20,756 nucleotides of DNA from a virus: the IMG/VR virus record IMGVR_UViG_3300030107_000300, positions 1 to 20,756 of that record. One strand, given 5' to 3'. Shown one piece after another: positions 7,101-14,685 of this stretch. The notes below the pieces were generated by a model. The model saw only the letters and a list, made by a program, of their open reading frames with translations, did not search any database and had not been told where the DNA came from. The translations under genes were made by a program, and so were the position numbers. Each line of letters opens with the position of its first letter. Within the stretch, counting starts at the first letter, position 1.

Positions 7101-8900
7101 AATACAGGTGCTAACAATACAGGAGTAGGATATAATGCTTTATTTGCTAATACAAGTGGTACAGCTAATGCTGCATTTGGTACTTTTTCTTTAGATGCAA
7201 ACACAACAGGTTCATCAAACACAGCTTTTGGTTATGGAACTTTAACTGGTTGTGAAGCAGCAGAAGAAAATACTGCTGTGGGTAGAAATGCAGGACTAAG
7301 CATTACAAGTGGTGATAACAATGTAGCTATAGGTGCAAGAGCATTAGATGCTAATACTTCAGCAAGTGGTAACACAGCAGTAGGTAAAGATGCTCTAACT
7401 GACAACACTACAGGTGCAAATAATGTAGCAGTAGGAGAAAATGCTTTAGCTAATAACACTACAGCAGGTGAAAATACAGCACTAGGGCAAAATGCTATGC
7501 TTACAAATACAACTGGAGCTAATAATGTATCAGTTGGACATGATTCAATGAGACTTAGTACAACTGGTGATAATAATACTGGTGTTGGTTATGATACTTT
7601 AAGGTCTAACACTACAGGCGATGAAAATAGTGCTTTTGGTTCTGCAGCTCTTGATGCTAATACTACTGGAATTAGAAATGTAGCTATTGGTTATCAAGCT
7701 ATGACTGGAAATACTACAGCAGATAATAGTACAGCTTTAGGTTATGCAGCTTTACTTGTTAATTCAACTGGTGAATCTAATGTAGCTTTAGGTAGTGGTA
7801 CTTTGTTATCAAATACTACAGCAGATTACAACACAGCAGTTGGAACAAACGCTATGTTATTAAATACTACAGGAACAGCTAATGTTGCAGTTGGTACTTT
7901 TGCTCTTGATGCTTGTACAACAAGTGGCAGTAATACAGCTATAGGCTATGCATGTATGGGTGCATTAACAACATCTGGTGGTGGTAATACAGCAGTAGGT
8001 AAGGCAGCATTAACAGCCTGTACTACTGGTGATTCAAACTCAGCTTTAGGTTTTGAGTGTTTAGAAAAAGTTACTACTGGTATTCATAATACTGGTTTAG
8101 GATATAGAGCAGGTTTTACACAAACTACTGGAAGCTACAATATTACTATAGGAAATTTTTCAGGTGATGCTATTACAAGTGCTACGAGTAGTACTTTGGT
8201 TGGTTATGGTTCTGGTTCTGAAATTACAACTGGTACACATAATGCTTGTTTTGGTTCTAATGCAGGTAGTGCTATAACTACTGGTAGATACAATACTTGT
8301 GTTGGAGCTAGTAATCCCGGACAAAATTTAACTACTGGTGAATTTAATATTTACATGGGTTATTTAGCAACAGCAAGTGCTGCTGATGTTGATGGTGAAT
8401 TAGTAATTGGCACAGGTAATTCTACAAATACTGGTAAAGGCGATAATACCGGTTTTATAACTGTAACAAGTGGAGTATATCAAGGTAATAATTCATCATC
8501 TTGGTCAACAACTTCTGATAAAAGAATTAAAAAGAACATAAAAAATAATGATAGTGGTCTTGAAGCTATAAATCAAATACAAGTTAAAAACTTTGAATAT
8601 AAAACTAAAGATGAAATAACTGAAGTTCCAAGTCATGCTGCTATTGATAAAGAAGGAATACAACTCGGTGTTATAGCACAAGAAATAGAAACAATTTTAC
8701 CTGACATGGTTGAAACACAATCAACAGGAGTAAAAACTGTAAATCCAGATAACATGACATGGTATCTAGTAAATGCAGTAAAAGAACTTTCTAAAGAAAT
8801 AGAAGAACTTAAAAAAAATTCCCACAAGCCAAAAGGTTTAAAGGATATGGATGGTTATGATGAACTCATGGCTGAAATTAAAAACTTAAAAGGAGAATAA
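4149..8900 (+). CDS. Tail fibre / tailspike with three repeat classes and C-terminal S74-type intramolecular chaperone
   Basis: A 1583-residue receptor-binding fibre, presumably trimeric. Residues 1-60 hold a virion-attachment module with [20 protein letters not shown], a pattern common at phage fibre N termini. Two arrays of a 13-residue repeat ([13 protein letters not shown] consensus) occupy 134-211 (six units) and 315-405 (seven). A 71-residue repeat containing [19 protein letters not shown] spans about 471-642. Residues about 782-1418 form about 37 rungs of a 17-residue repeat, NTAVGYNALxANTTGxx, resembling YadA-head or beta-roll stacks. The C terminus has the S74 signature S1456-DKRIKKNI and [10 protein letters not shown], then a coiled coil ([17 protein letters not shown]). 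S74 domains help the trimer fold and then cleave themselves off; cleavage at S1456 would release about 128 residues. All eight cysteines lie in the beta-roll. The ribosome site AGGAG lies in the end of the previous gene. Confidence 0.9.
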   Translation: MAGYTRQSSFADGDTITAALFNNEYNQLVNAFHNSTGHTHDGTAASGPVIGLIGDAGETSPNNKVLIDTSNNYIEFYVEVSSSSVQQLYIADGAIVPVTDNDIDLGTSSLEFKDLYIDGTAYVDAINFNGTAITSTAAELNILDGVTSTAAELNILDGVTSTAAELNILDGVTATTAELNIMDGVTATTAELNIMDGVTSTAAELNILDGKAFLDEDDMSSNSATGIASQQSIKAYVDSQVTAQDLDATTDSGTIAIDLDSETLTIAGGEGIDTSASSNTITIAAEDATTSNKGVASFSSDDFTVSSGAVSLATTSTAAELNILDGATVTTAELNILDGVTSTAAELNLLDGVTSTTAELNILDGVTSTTAELNILDGVTSTTAELNILDGVTASATDINLIDGITNGTVIASKAIITDANKDITGGRNITISGELDAGSLDISGDADIDGTLEADAITINGVTLAETISDTVGAMVTSNTETGVTVTYDDSDNTLDFVIGTLNQNTTGNAATATALETARTIHGVSFDGTANIDLSEVIQDTVGAMVSSNTESGITVAYEDGDGTLDFTVGTLNQDTTGNAATATALETARTIHGVSFDGTANIDLSEVIQDTVGAMVSSNTESGITVTYQDSDGTLDFTVSGATVNQVIDADADTKIQVEESSDEDKIRFDTGGTERVVIDSNGLTASALVVTGTTDLGSTITTGDLTIDVDDTPSLHFKKASAADILASINVSTDAGSGGKFVIQTKRNGDTALDRLTIDDDGNATFTGQIITSTDGSNNVRLGDGAGAALASGGTRNVAIGSNAGAALTTGDYNVAVGYNALDAEDTGTRSTAIGYFALSAQNNDSSNHNTAVGFTALEQTTTGVFNASVGSNSLNANTTGSNNNALGYGALLSNTTASHNNAFGTLALDACTTGGSNVGIGSNALGALTTASNNVAIGYNAGGNATTALTDSVFVGYQAGSSGTQGTANVGVGYNALYTNTGANNTGVGYNALFANTSGTANAAFGTFSLDANTTGSSNTAFGYGTLTGCEAAEENTAVGRNAGLSITSGDNNVAIGARALDANTSASGNTAVGKDALTDNTTGANNVAVGENALANNTTAGENTALGQNAMLTNTTGANNVSVGHDSMRLSTTGDNNTGVGYDTLRSNTTGDENSAFGSAALDANTTGIRNVAIGYQAMTGNTTADNSTALGYAALLVNSTGESNVALGSGTLLSNTTADYNTAVGTNAMLLNTTGTANVAVGTFALDACTTSGSNTAIGYACMGALTTSGGGNTAVGKAALTACTTGDSNSALGFECLEKVTTGIHNTGLGYRAGFTQTTGSYNITIGNFSGDAITSATSSTLVGYGSGSEITTGTHNACFGSNAGSAITTGRYNTCVGASNPGQNLTTGEFNIYMGYLATASAADVDGELVIGTGNSTNTGKGDNTGFITVTSGVYQGNNSSSWSTTSDKRIKKNIKNNDSGLEAINQIQVKNFEYKTKDEITEVPSHAAIDKEGIQLGVIAQEIETILPDMVETQSTGVKTVNPDNMTWYLVNAVKELSKEIEELKKNSHKPKGLKDMDGYDELMAEIKNLKGE
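4548..4781 (+). repeat. 39-bp coding tandem repeat, array 1 (6 units, [12 protein letters not shown])
   Basis: Six head-to-tail 13-codon units inside the fibre gene. At protein level they are nearly identical: three [13 protein letters not shown], two [13 protein letters not shown], then one ending DGK. At DNA level the units differ at many synonymous positions, for example serine as TCA or TCT and leucine as CTA, CTT or TTA. Confidence 0.93.
5091..5363 (+). repeat. 39-bp coding tandem repeat, array 2 (7 units)
   Basis: Seven more 13-codon units of the same family as the array at 4548. The units are [39 protein letters not shown], three [13 protein letters not shown] and a degenerate last one ([13 protein letters not shown]). 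Serine switches between TCT, TCA and AGT from unit to unit. The two arrays are separated by about 100 residues of non-repeated sequence (AFLDEDDM... to ...AVSLAT). Confidence 0.93.
5559..6074 (+). repeat. 213-bp coding repeat (2 full units and a 90-bp partial)
   Basis: Unit starts fall at 5559, 5772 and 5985, exactly 213 bases (71 codons) apart, each opening with DTVGAMV. The units contain the [39 protein letters not shown] sequence typical of phage fibre shafts. The third unit stops at TLDFTV after 30 codons. A 52-codon stretch at 5667-5822 and its copy at 5880-6035 encode identical residues but differ at 19 codons, all synonymous. Confidence 0.93.
6492..8402 (+). repeat. 51-bp coding repeat, about 37 rungs (NTAVGxNALxxNTTG)
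   Basis: A long array of 17-residue units with consensus N-[TV]-A-[VI]-G-Y-N-A-L-x-x-N-T-T-G-x-x; a few units are 16-19 residues long. The invariant feature is N-x-x-x-G at the start of each rung. It fits a beta-roll or YadA-head-like stack. DNA identity between units is low although the protein pattern is strict. The last rungs ([11 protein letters not shown]) become irregular before the S74 domain. Confidence 0.9.
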
Positions 8901-8901
8901 T

Positions 8902-9150
8902 ATGGCAACAGTATCAGAAGTATTAACAGCAGCAACTGATAGCGTATCACTTATTAATGGTGTAAAAGCTGGAAGTTGGAATGTTACAGGTATGACACAA
9001 GCTGAAATAAATGCAATGGTTCAAAGAAATGTAGACCATTTAGAAGTTATTTTAGAATATACTGACCCAGATGTAAAAGGCTCTTCAGATGATAAAACAT
9101 CTTATACAGATGCTATTACAACTGGTAAAGCATACATCGCAGCTAACTAA
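8902..9150 (+). CDS. Small conserved-looking phage protein, 82 aa, unknown function
   Basis: An 82-residue acidic protein with a strong ribosome site (AAAGGAG, within the last codons of the fibre gene). It starts MATVSEVLTAATDSVSLINGVKAGSW, then has a helix AEINAMVQRNVDHLEVILEY and a polar tail with DPDVKGSSDDKTSYTDAI. No signal peptide, membrane segment or catalytic motif is visible. Its location right after the fibre and the similar codon use suggest an accessory virion or fibre-associated protein, but the sequence itself does not prove this. The protein is probably helical with a short amphipathic N-terminal helix. Confidence 0.8.
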   Translation: MATVSEVLTAATDSVSLINGVKAGSWNVTGMTQAEINAMVQRNVDHLEVILEYTDPDVKGSSDDKTSYTDAITTGKAYIAAN

Positions 9151-9156
9151 TAAGCT

Positions 9157-9399
9157 ATGGAATTAACACCTTATTTATTTTGGAATATCTTTATAACTTT
9201 GGTGTTAGCTCCGGTGCTTTATGGCATTCGTAAAAACGAAACAGAAGCAAAAAGAATAGACATACTTTTGAATAAGACTCGTGAAGAGATTGCAAAAGAT
9301 TATGTTACAAAACAAGAAGTAAAAGATGATATGAATATCCTAATGGATAGATTAGAAAAATTACATGAAAAAGTTGACAAACTCTTTGAGGTAAAGTAG
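9157..9399 (+). CDS. Small membrane-anchored coiled-coil protein, 80 aa
   Basis: The product has one N-terminal hydrophobic helix (about residues 3-23, LTPYLFWNIFITLVLAPVLY). A charged helix follows that looks like a continuous coiled coil to the end (about 28-80, with LLNKTREEIAKDY, MNILMDRLEKLHEKVDKL). The shape, one TM segment plus a coiled coil, is shared by small holin-like and spanin-like phage proteins and by virion proteins that contact the membrane. There is no clear Shine-Dalgarno; the ATG lies six bases after the previous stop, so translation is probably coupled. It sits between the fibre and the ejection module rather than in the lysis cluster at the right end, so a lysis role is unproven. 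Confidence 0.75.
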   Translation: MELTPYLFWNIFITLVLAPVLYGIRKNETEAKRIDILLNKTREEIAKDYVTKQEVKDDMNILMDRLEKLHEKVDKLFEVK

Positions 9400-9400
9400 A

Positions 9401-11617
9401 ATGGCAAAACAAAAGAAAAAAAGAAATAAAAAATATAAAAAGTATAAACAAAACTATGTTACTGGTGGTAGAGTAGATATGAGTGCTGGTGGTAGAGTAA
9501 GCTATCAAACTGGTGGTGATGTACCAATGAAACCTAAAGGTTCTGCAACTACAGGTCCTAACGAGGAAGAAGAAAGAGCTAACCAAATGAGAGATAATTT
9601 TTCTATTGAAAGACAGGATAATTTAGGTTTTAATAGAGAAGATGATGTACAAAATTTAGGTAAAAATATTAATAATACATCTAATGATACTGAAGTAAAT
9701 GTAACACCGGATGATGAAACTCCACCAGTACCCGGTACACCTCAAATGGTTGTTGGGTATGGTAAAGATAAAGAAACAACTGCTGACCAACAAAGAACAG
9801 ATAGAATAGCTCAAACTGCTGCAGATGTACAAGCTGCTTCACAAGGTCAAGTTCCTGATAGTGCTGTAATAAAACCTGCTGTAGAAGTAGATGAAAATAT
9901 TGGAAGCACAAAAATTGTAACTCAAAAAGAACAAGAAGAAAGAGCAAAAGCTGCTAAAGCAGAAAGTGTAAAAGAAGAAAAGGTTGCAACCGATGAAGCT
10001 ACAGAAGGAACAGTAGCAGAACAAATAGAAGCAAATACATTTGGAGCAAGAAAAGAAGCATTAGATGCAGAAGTAGAAGCAGCACAAACTGAAATTGATG
10101 AAGATACTATGTTGGCTAAAGCTGCTGGAGTAGATAGAGTAGACCCAATAAAAACAGCTACAGTAGATATACCAGAAGGTGCATTAGCATCAAGAGTAAC
10201 AGGAACATTAAGTCCGGGAGCTATGGCTCAAATATCTAAAAATACTGGTACAAATTTAGCTAGAGTTACTAGAGCTAAAAAACAATTAAGAAATGCAGGA
10301 TTACCAGAAGATGCTATTAATGAATTAGGTAATGACCCTGAAGCTTTAGAAGATAAACTTACACAATTTACAGAGCAAGAAAGAGGACTTATAGCAGGAT
10401 TACCTGAAGAAGCATTAGTATCTAATCAAATGGATAGTCTTTTAAGTGGTATGGAAAATGGTGAAATACCTAACTGGGCAAAACCTGCTGTTGCTAATGT
10501 AGAAGCTATGTTAGCTACTAGAGGTTTGAGTGCTTCTAGTGTGGGTAGAGATAATTTATTTAATGCTATTATACAAAGTGCTGTACCTCTAGCTCAAAGT
10601 AATGCACAAGCTATACAACAAAGCGTAGCTCAACAAAGAGGCATTGAAGCACAAGCTGCAGAAGCTGATGCTCAAAGAAGACAACAAGTAGGTTTAGATA
10701 GAGCTAATAAAGTATTTGGTATGAATATGGCTCAGTTTAGTGCTGACCAACAAACAGAGTTAGCTAATAGTAAATTTTTACAAAGTGTAGGAATGCAAAA
10801 TGCTAATTTTGAACAACAAGGAGTAGTACAAGATGCTTTACTTATGTCTCAAGCTAATTTAGCTGAAGCTGATTTTTTTCAAAAAACTCAAATACAAAAT
10901 GCTCAAGCATTCTTGCAAACAGATATGGCTAACTTAAACAATAGACAACAAGCTAATGTATTAACAGCTCAACAGAATCAACAAAGACTTTTAAGCAATC
11001 AAGCTGCTGATAATGCTGCAAGACAATTTAATGCTGCTAGTGCAAATCAAACAGAACAATTTATGGCAAGTCTTAATGCACAAATGAGTCAGTATAATGC
11101 ATCACAACAAAATGCAATGAAACAATTTAATGCTAGTCAAAAAAATGCTGCAGAAGCTAGAAGAGCTGGTAGAGATGCTGACTTAGAAAAATTTAATGCA
11201 CAACTTTTAACATCAGTAGACCAGTTTAATTCTCAACAGGACTTTGCAAGAAATCAATGGAATGCACAAAATGCTGCAGCAGTAGAAGCTTCTAATGTTC
11301 AATGGAGAAGACAAGCGAATACAATTAATAGTGCTGCTCAAAATCAAATCAATGCACAAAACGCACAGAATGCTTATGGTATGTCTATGCAGTCTATGGC
11401 TTTCTTATGGCAAGAACTAAGAGACCAAGCAGACTTTGATTTTAGAGCTTATGAAAACGAACAAAATAGAATGGCTCAAATAGTTTCAACAGCTATTGGT
11501 AATGAAGGTAGTGCTGGTAAAACATTTGATAATTTATTAACAGGATTAGTAACCACACTAAGTAATTCTTTCCAAAGTGGATTTGGTGGTTCTGTTTATT
11601 ATGGTGGAAATAAATAA
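9401..11617 (+). CDS. Probable internal virion / DNA-ejection protein, Q/N/A-rich, 738 aa
   Basis: The first 18 residues are almost all basic (MAKQKKKRNKKYKKYKQ). Then comes a triple 8-residue Gly-Gly repeat (TGGRVDMS-AGGRVSYQ-TGGDV, residues 21-41). Residues about 45-250 are acidic and disordered-looking, rich in Glu, Thr and Ala. Residues about 255-400 are helical (LASRVTGTLSPGAMAQISKN, then NWAKPAVANVEAMLATRGLSASSVG). The rest, to about 690, is dominated by Gln, Asn and Ala helices, including an 11-residue aromatic periodicity at 543-620. No cysteine was found. Short-tailed phages carry large helical internal core proteins in this part of the genome, so this is inferred to be one of them. 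The start follows the previous stop (TAG) by one base. I cannot assign it to a named family. Confidence 0.62.
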   Translation: MAKQKKKRNKKYKKYKQNYVTGGRVDMSAGGRVSYQTGGDVPMKPKGSATTGPNEEEERANQMRDNFSIERQDNLGFNREDDVQNLGKNINNTSNDTEVNVTPDDETPPVPGTPQMVVGYGKDKETTADQQRTDRIAQTAADVQAASQGQVPDSAVIKPAVEVDENIGSTKIVTQKEQEERAKAAKAESVKEEKVATDEATEGTVAEQIEANTFGARKEALDAEVEAAQTEIDEDTMLAKAAGVDRVDPIKTATVDIPEGALASRVTGTLSPGAMAQISKNTGTNLARVTRAKKQLRNAGLPEDAINELGNDPEALEDKLTQFTEQERGLIAGLPEEALVSNQMDSLLSGMENGEIPNWAKPAVANVEAMLATRGLSASSVGRDNLFNAIIQSAVPLAQSNAQAIQQSVAQQRGIEAQAAEADAQRRQQVGLDRANKVFGMNMAQFSADQQTELANSKFLQSVGMQNANFEQQGVVQDALLMSQANLAEADFFQKTQIQNAQAFLQTDMANLNNRQQANVLTAQQNQQRLLSNQAADNAARQFNAASANQTEQFMASLNAQMSQYNASQQNAMKQFNASQKNAAEARRAGRDADLEKFNAQLLTSVDQFNSQQDFARNQWNAQNAAAVEASNVQWRRQANTINSAAQNQINAQNAQNAYGMSMQSMAFLWQELRDQADFDFRAYENEQNRMAQIVSTAIGNEGSAGKTFDNLLTGLVTTLSNSFQSGFGGSVYYGGNK
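9461..9532 (+). repeat. 24-bp coding repeat, three units (xGGxV motif)
   Basis: Three consecutive 8-codon units, TGGRVDMS, AGGRVSYQ and TGGDVPMK. Each contains the core CTGGTGGT followed by AGAGTA or GATGTA. The Gly-Gly pairs are exactly eight residues apart. Confidence 0.85.
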
Positions 11618-11618
11618 T

Positions 11619-12641
11619 ATGGGTAAATTAAGAAAAATAGGTAGAAAAGTTAAAAAAGGAATAAAAAAACTTTTTAGTTCTGATATAGGAAGATTTGTAG
11701 GTATGGTAGGAATGTTTATGGCAATGAGCTGGGCAGGAAAAGCAATGAAAGGTTTCTTTAAAGGAGCTGAAACTGTTGCTACTGAAGCTGCTGCTGCTGC
11801 TACTGAAGGTGCTGCTGTTGCTACTGAAGCTGTTACTAGCGAAGCTATTTCTGCAACAACTGGTGAAAGTTTAGTAGGAGCTGGTGGAGGTTTTGGAACA
11901 CAATCAGGAACTCTAGCAACAGGTGGAGGTGGTAGTGGAACTATTATGACTGAAGCAAATACTGCTGTAAATCAAATAAATTCTGCTGCTGTTAATCCAA
12001 GTATTAATGCAAATGCTACAATAGATAATACTATTACTGGTTCTTTAGATAAATCAGTAGAGGCTGGAGTATTTGACCAACCTGCATCTGAAGTAAGTAA
12101 AAATGTAGTAGACATTGATACTACAACTTTAGTTGATAGTAAAGATATGATTGGTAGTGATATGTTAGCTGAAAATAAACTTGTACCTGAAGCTAATTTT
12201 ACCGAAGGAATGTCACAAGATGTTACTAAATTAAAAGAAGTATCTGGAGACTCTGTAAATCCTAATGTAAAAGATTTAGAAATTGGTTCTGGTAAAATAA
12301 AACAAATGGCTAGAAATACAGGTCAAAATATTAAAAATTATTTTACAGATGGTAGTATTGTTCCTGATACAATAACAGGAGTAAGTACTGGTGTTATTAT
12401 GTCAAAACTTCAAGATGACCCTGAAATGGGAGGAGGTTTTATATCACCTCCACCTATGCAAGAAATGGCACAAGGAGCTTACATGCAAGAAATAGCACCG
12501 GTAGTAGCTAATGTTACAGGCGTACCAAACTTTAAAAGTTTTTCAGACATGGCTCAACAAACTATTTATGGTGTAGGAACACCTAATCATTTAGCAGGAT
12601 TATACGCAACTCCTCCTGCACCAACAGTTAATTACGGATAG
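11619..12641 (+). CDS. Putative membrane-active internal virion protein, 340 aa
   Basis: I place the start at the ATG at 11619, one base after the previous stop. An in-frame ATG at 11577 would lie inside the preceding gene and add 14 hydrophobic residues with no ribosome site. From 11619 the protein begins with a very basic stretch (MGKLRKIGRKVKKGIKKLF) followed by a hydrophobic Met/Gly/Ala-rich helix (about 25-48, GRFVGMVGMFMAMSWAGKAM). Next come an Ala/Thr/Glu-rich repeat (TEAAAAATEGAAVATEAVTSEA), a Gly-rich linker, a Thr/Asn-rich polar middle, and a C-terminal Pro/Gly/Met-rich tail (GGGFISPPPMQEMAQGAYMQ). A basic plus hydrophobic N terminus fits a protein that inserts in membranes, such as small ejection proteins. 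Function is inferred from this and from its neighbours. Confidence 0.68.
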   Translation: MGKLRKIGRKVKKGIKKLFSSDIGRFVGMVGMFMAMSWAGKAMKGFFKGAETVATEAAAAATEGAAVATEAVTSEAISATTGESLVGAGGGFGTQSGTLATGGGGSGTIMTEANTAVNQINSAAVNPSINANATIDNTITGSLDKSVEAGVFDQPASEVSKNVVDIDTTTLVDSKDMIGSDMLAENKLVPEANFTEGMSQDVTKLKEVSGDSVNPNVKDLEIGSGKIKQMARNTGQNIKNYFTDGSIVPDTITGVSTGVIMSKLQDDPEMGGGFISPPPMQEMAQGAYMQEIAPVVANVTGVPNFKSFSDMAQQTIYGVGTPNHLAGLYATPPAPTVNYG

Positions 12642-12649
12642 GAGAAATA

Positions 12650-13246
12650 ATGGCAATAACAAAAGAAGCAACAGATTTTATGCAACAAAGCTTAGATGTA
12701 GGAAGACCTATTCCGGGTCAAAGTCTTACTAACTCTCCAGAGCAACCATATAACTGGGAAAAACCTGCAGAATACACTAATCCTAAAGAAGCTATGTTAT
12801 ATACTTTTGAAATTTTAACAGAGCCTGAAACTACTGCTAATATTTTATTATCTATATCAAAAGGAATAAGTGTTATAGATATTGCTTCTATAATTTTATA
12901 TCAAGGTTTTACAGAAGGTAAATGGAATCCTGATTTAATGACATTATTAATGGAACCGACTATGTATATGATTATGGCTCTTGCTGAAAAAGCAGAAATA
13001 AAGTATAAATTAGATTCTGCTGATGATGATGATGTTGAAGAAATATTAGGAGATAAAGCTGTAGCTGCTGTAGAAAAAGAAGTAAATAATTTAGATGCTA
13101 TAAGAAGAAAAGCAGTACAGCGAGTTAGTCCACAATCTGTACCTGAAGATGTTAGAGAGGTTATAGAGCAAACTAAAATACAACCTAGTTTGTTAGAACA
13201 AGTGAAACAAGAACAAAATAATAGTTTATTAAGTAAAGGAGAATAA
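12650..13246 (+). CDS. Virion-associated protein of unknown function, 198 aa
   Basis: A ribosome site AGGAG overlaps the previous stop codon (12640-12644), six bases before the ATG. The N terminus has GRPIPGQSLTNSPEQPYNWE followed by KPAEYTNPKEAM, a motif I recall from hypothetical proteins of marine tailed phages, including T4-like cyanophages. Residues about 60-85 form a hydrophobic helix (ILLSISKGISVIDIASIILY), then GFTEGKWNPDLMTLLMEPTMYMIMALAEKAEIKY. The C-terminal third is charged, with an acidic run (SADDDDVEEIL) and amphipathic helices. No catalytic motif is seen. Because it lies in the ejection module it is probably a minor virion or assembly protein. Confidence 0.72.
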   Translation: MAITKEATDFMQQSLDVGRPIPGQSLTNSPEQPYNWEKPAEYTNPKEAMLYTFEILTEPETTANILLSISKGISVIDIASIILYQGFTEGKWNPDLMTLLMEPTMYMIMALAEKAEIKYKLDSADDDDVEEILGDKAVAAVEKEVNNLDAIRRKAVQRVSPQSVPEDVREVIEQTKIQPSLLEQVKQEQNNSLLSKGE

Positions 13247-13248
13247 TT

Positions 13249-14676
13249 ATGACTGATATTAAAAGTTTATTAGAAAAAACACAGTCATCAGGTAATTGGC
13301 AAAATATAGCTCAAGCATGGGCTTCTCAAAATAATAAGAATAGTAAACATTTACTAGGTCTTTTGGTTGGTCAAACTTTATTTGGAGCTAAAGAATTTGC
13401 AATGCAAAATAAAGTTTTAAAAAATTTAAGAGAAAATGAAAAACAAAAAACTTTTCAACTTGCTGGTATGGATGCAAAATATAAAGCATATACTGAGCTA
13501 TTAGATAATGATGAAGCATTTAGAAAAAATCCTTTATTTTTTGATTTAAAAGCAGAAGAAAAATTCAAAGAACTAAATCCAGACTATGATACACGATATA
13601 ATACTGTACAAAATAGTCAAGCAAGAGATAATAGAGATTTACAAGTTCAAGAATACTCAACAGCATTAAAAGCACAACATGAAGAAAGAATGAAAACTGG
13701 TAATTTTGATACGGATAAAGCAAGAATGACTAAAGAAGAATTCTATAAACCTTTTAATGATTATTACGAAAGTGAAGCAGAAAGAATGTCTTCTCCATCA
13801 GAATTAAGTTTAATTCATAGAGGATGGAATAAAGTAATAAGAAGAAGAAAATCTGAAGAACTAACACCTCAACAAATACAAGAGAACATAAATAAAGCAA
13901 ATAGAACTGCTTTAGATTTCTTAGTAGACCCTGTAAAGTTTTCAGAAGAAGCAGCTATACCTGTTTATAGAAAGAAAGATGAATTTGAATTTACTAAAGA
14001 TGATGCTTTAGCATATGTACATGCAGAATTAGGTCCTGCTCCATCAGCTCCTAGTGTTTTAAGAAGCTTACGAAACGAGACAAAAGAATCATTTACTATT
14101 AATGAGTTAAATACTATGGTAGTTGCTGGTAAAATAGATTACAATAAATTTGAAGAAGAAAGTAAAGAGTTAGGAAGAGCATTTGATTCTACATGGAAGA
14201 GAGATAATCAAAGACAAAATATACCTGCTCCGAAAGATGATGACTATGAACTTTATTACATGGAAAGAGCAGACTTTATAGATGCTAAACAAGGAATAGG
14301 AAATGAAAAATCAAGAGAATTAAGAAGACATATATTTGGGTTAGCTAAAATAGATAAAGATATAGCTGCTTCAGGTATAAAACCAGAAGACCATAAGTTG
14401 TATGCACAAAAAGTTGCACATGAAAATGCTATTAAAATGGCACAAATAGATGTTGTTGCATTTGAAATGTGGAAACTAGCTAACGCACAATTAAATCATC
14501 CTCTTGATGGTCAATTACTAAAAGACCAAATAAGAAACCATCCTGAGTCTAGACTTGACCCTAAAGATGATGATTATGAGGAAAAAATTAAATATGATTC
14601 TACAACTGATTATTATCTAAAAACTGTAAATGCATCTATGGATGGCTTAAACGCATACTTTTTTCCTAAAAATTAA
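13249..14676 (+). CDS. Large helical protein of the ejection module, 475 aa, unknown function
   Basis: The start has a ribosome site AAAGGAGA at 13235-13242, inside the end of the previous gene. The protein is highly charged and predicted mostly helical. An N-terminal segment of about 45 residues includes a mildly hydrophobic helix (KHLLGLLVGQTLFGAKEF). Long Lys/Glu-rich helices follow (residues about 50-220), including RGWNKVIRRRKSEEL. The C-terminal half keeps recurring 'D-D-D-Y-E' segments (PKDDDYELYY at about 327 and PKDDDYEEKIKYD near 440). No enzyme motif is recognised. By position it corresponds to the middle internal core proteins of T7-like phages (gp15 role), but no sequence similarity is claimed. 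Confidence 0.68.
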   Translation: MTDIKSLLEKTQSSGNWQNIAQAWASQNNKNSKHLLGLLVGQTLFGAKEFAMQNKVLKNLRENEKQKTFQLAGMDAKYKAYTELLDNDEAFRKNPLFFDLKAEEKFKELNPDYDTRYNTVQNSQARDNRDLQVQEYSTALKAQHEERMKTGNFDTDKARMTKEEFYKPFNDYYESEAERMSSPSELSLIHRGWNKVIRRRKSEELTPQQIQENINKANRTALDFLVDPVKFSEEAAIPVYRKKDEFEFTKDDALAYVHAELGPAPSAPSVLRSLRNETKESFTINELNTMVVAGKIDYNKFEEESKELGRAFDSTWKRDNQRQNIPAPKDDDYELYYMERADFIDAKQGIGNEKSRELRRHIFGLAKIDKDIAASGIKPEDHKLYAQKVAHENAIKMAQIDVVAFEMWKLANAQLNHPLDGQLLKDQIRNHPESRLDPKDDDYEEKIKYDSTTDYYLKTVNASMDGLNAYFFPKN

Positions 14677-14685
14677 ATAAAAATT

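Noticed and set aside
9401-9532. Gly-Gly leader of a bacteriocin-type secreted peptide
   Set aside because: The GG elements repeat three times in a 738-aa protein and lack the usual hydrophobic and acidic leader pattern, and no C39 peptidase or transporter is nearby.
11577-11618. Upstream in-frame ATG for the 340-aa protein
   Set aside because: It lies within the end of the 738-aa gene without a ribosome site; the ATG at 11619 right after the stop gives a typical basic phage-protein start.
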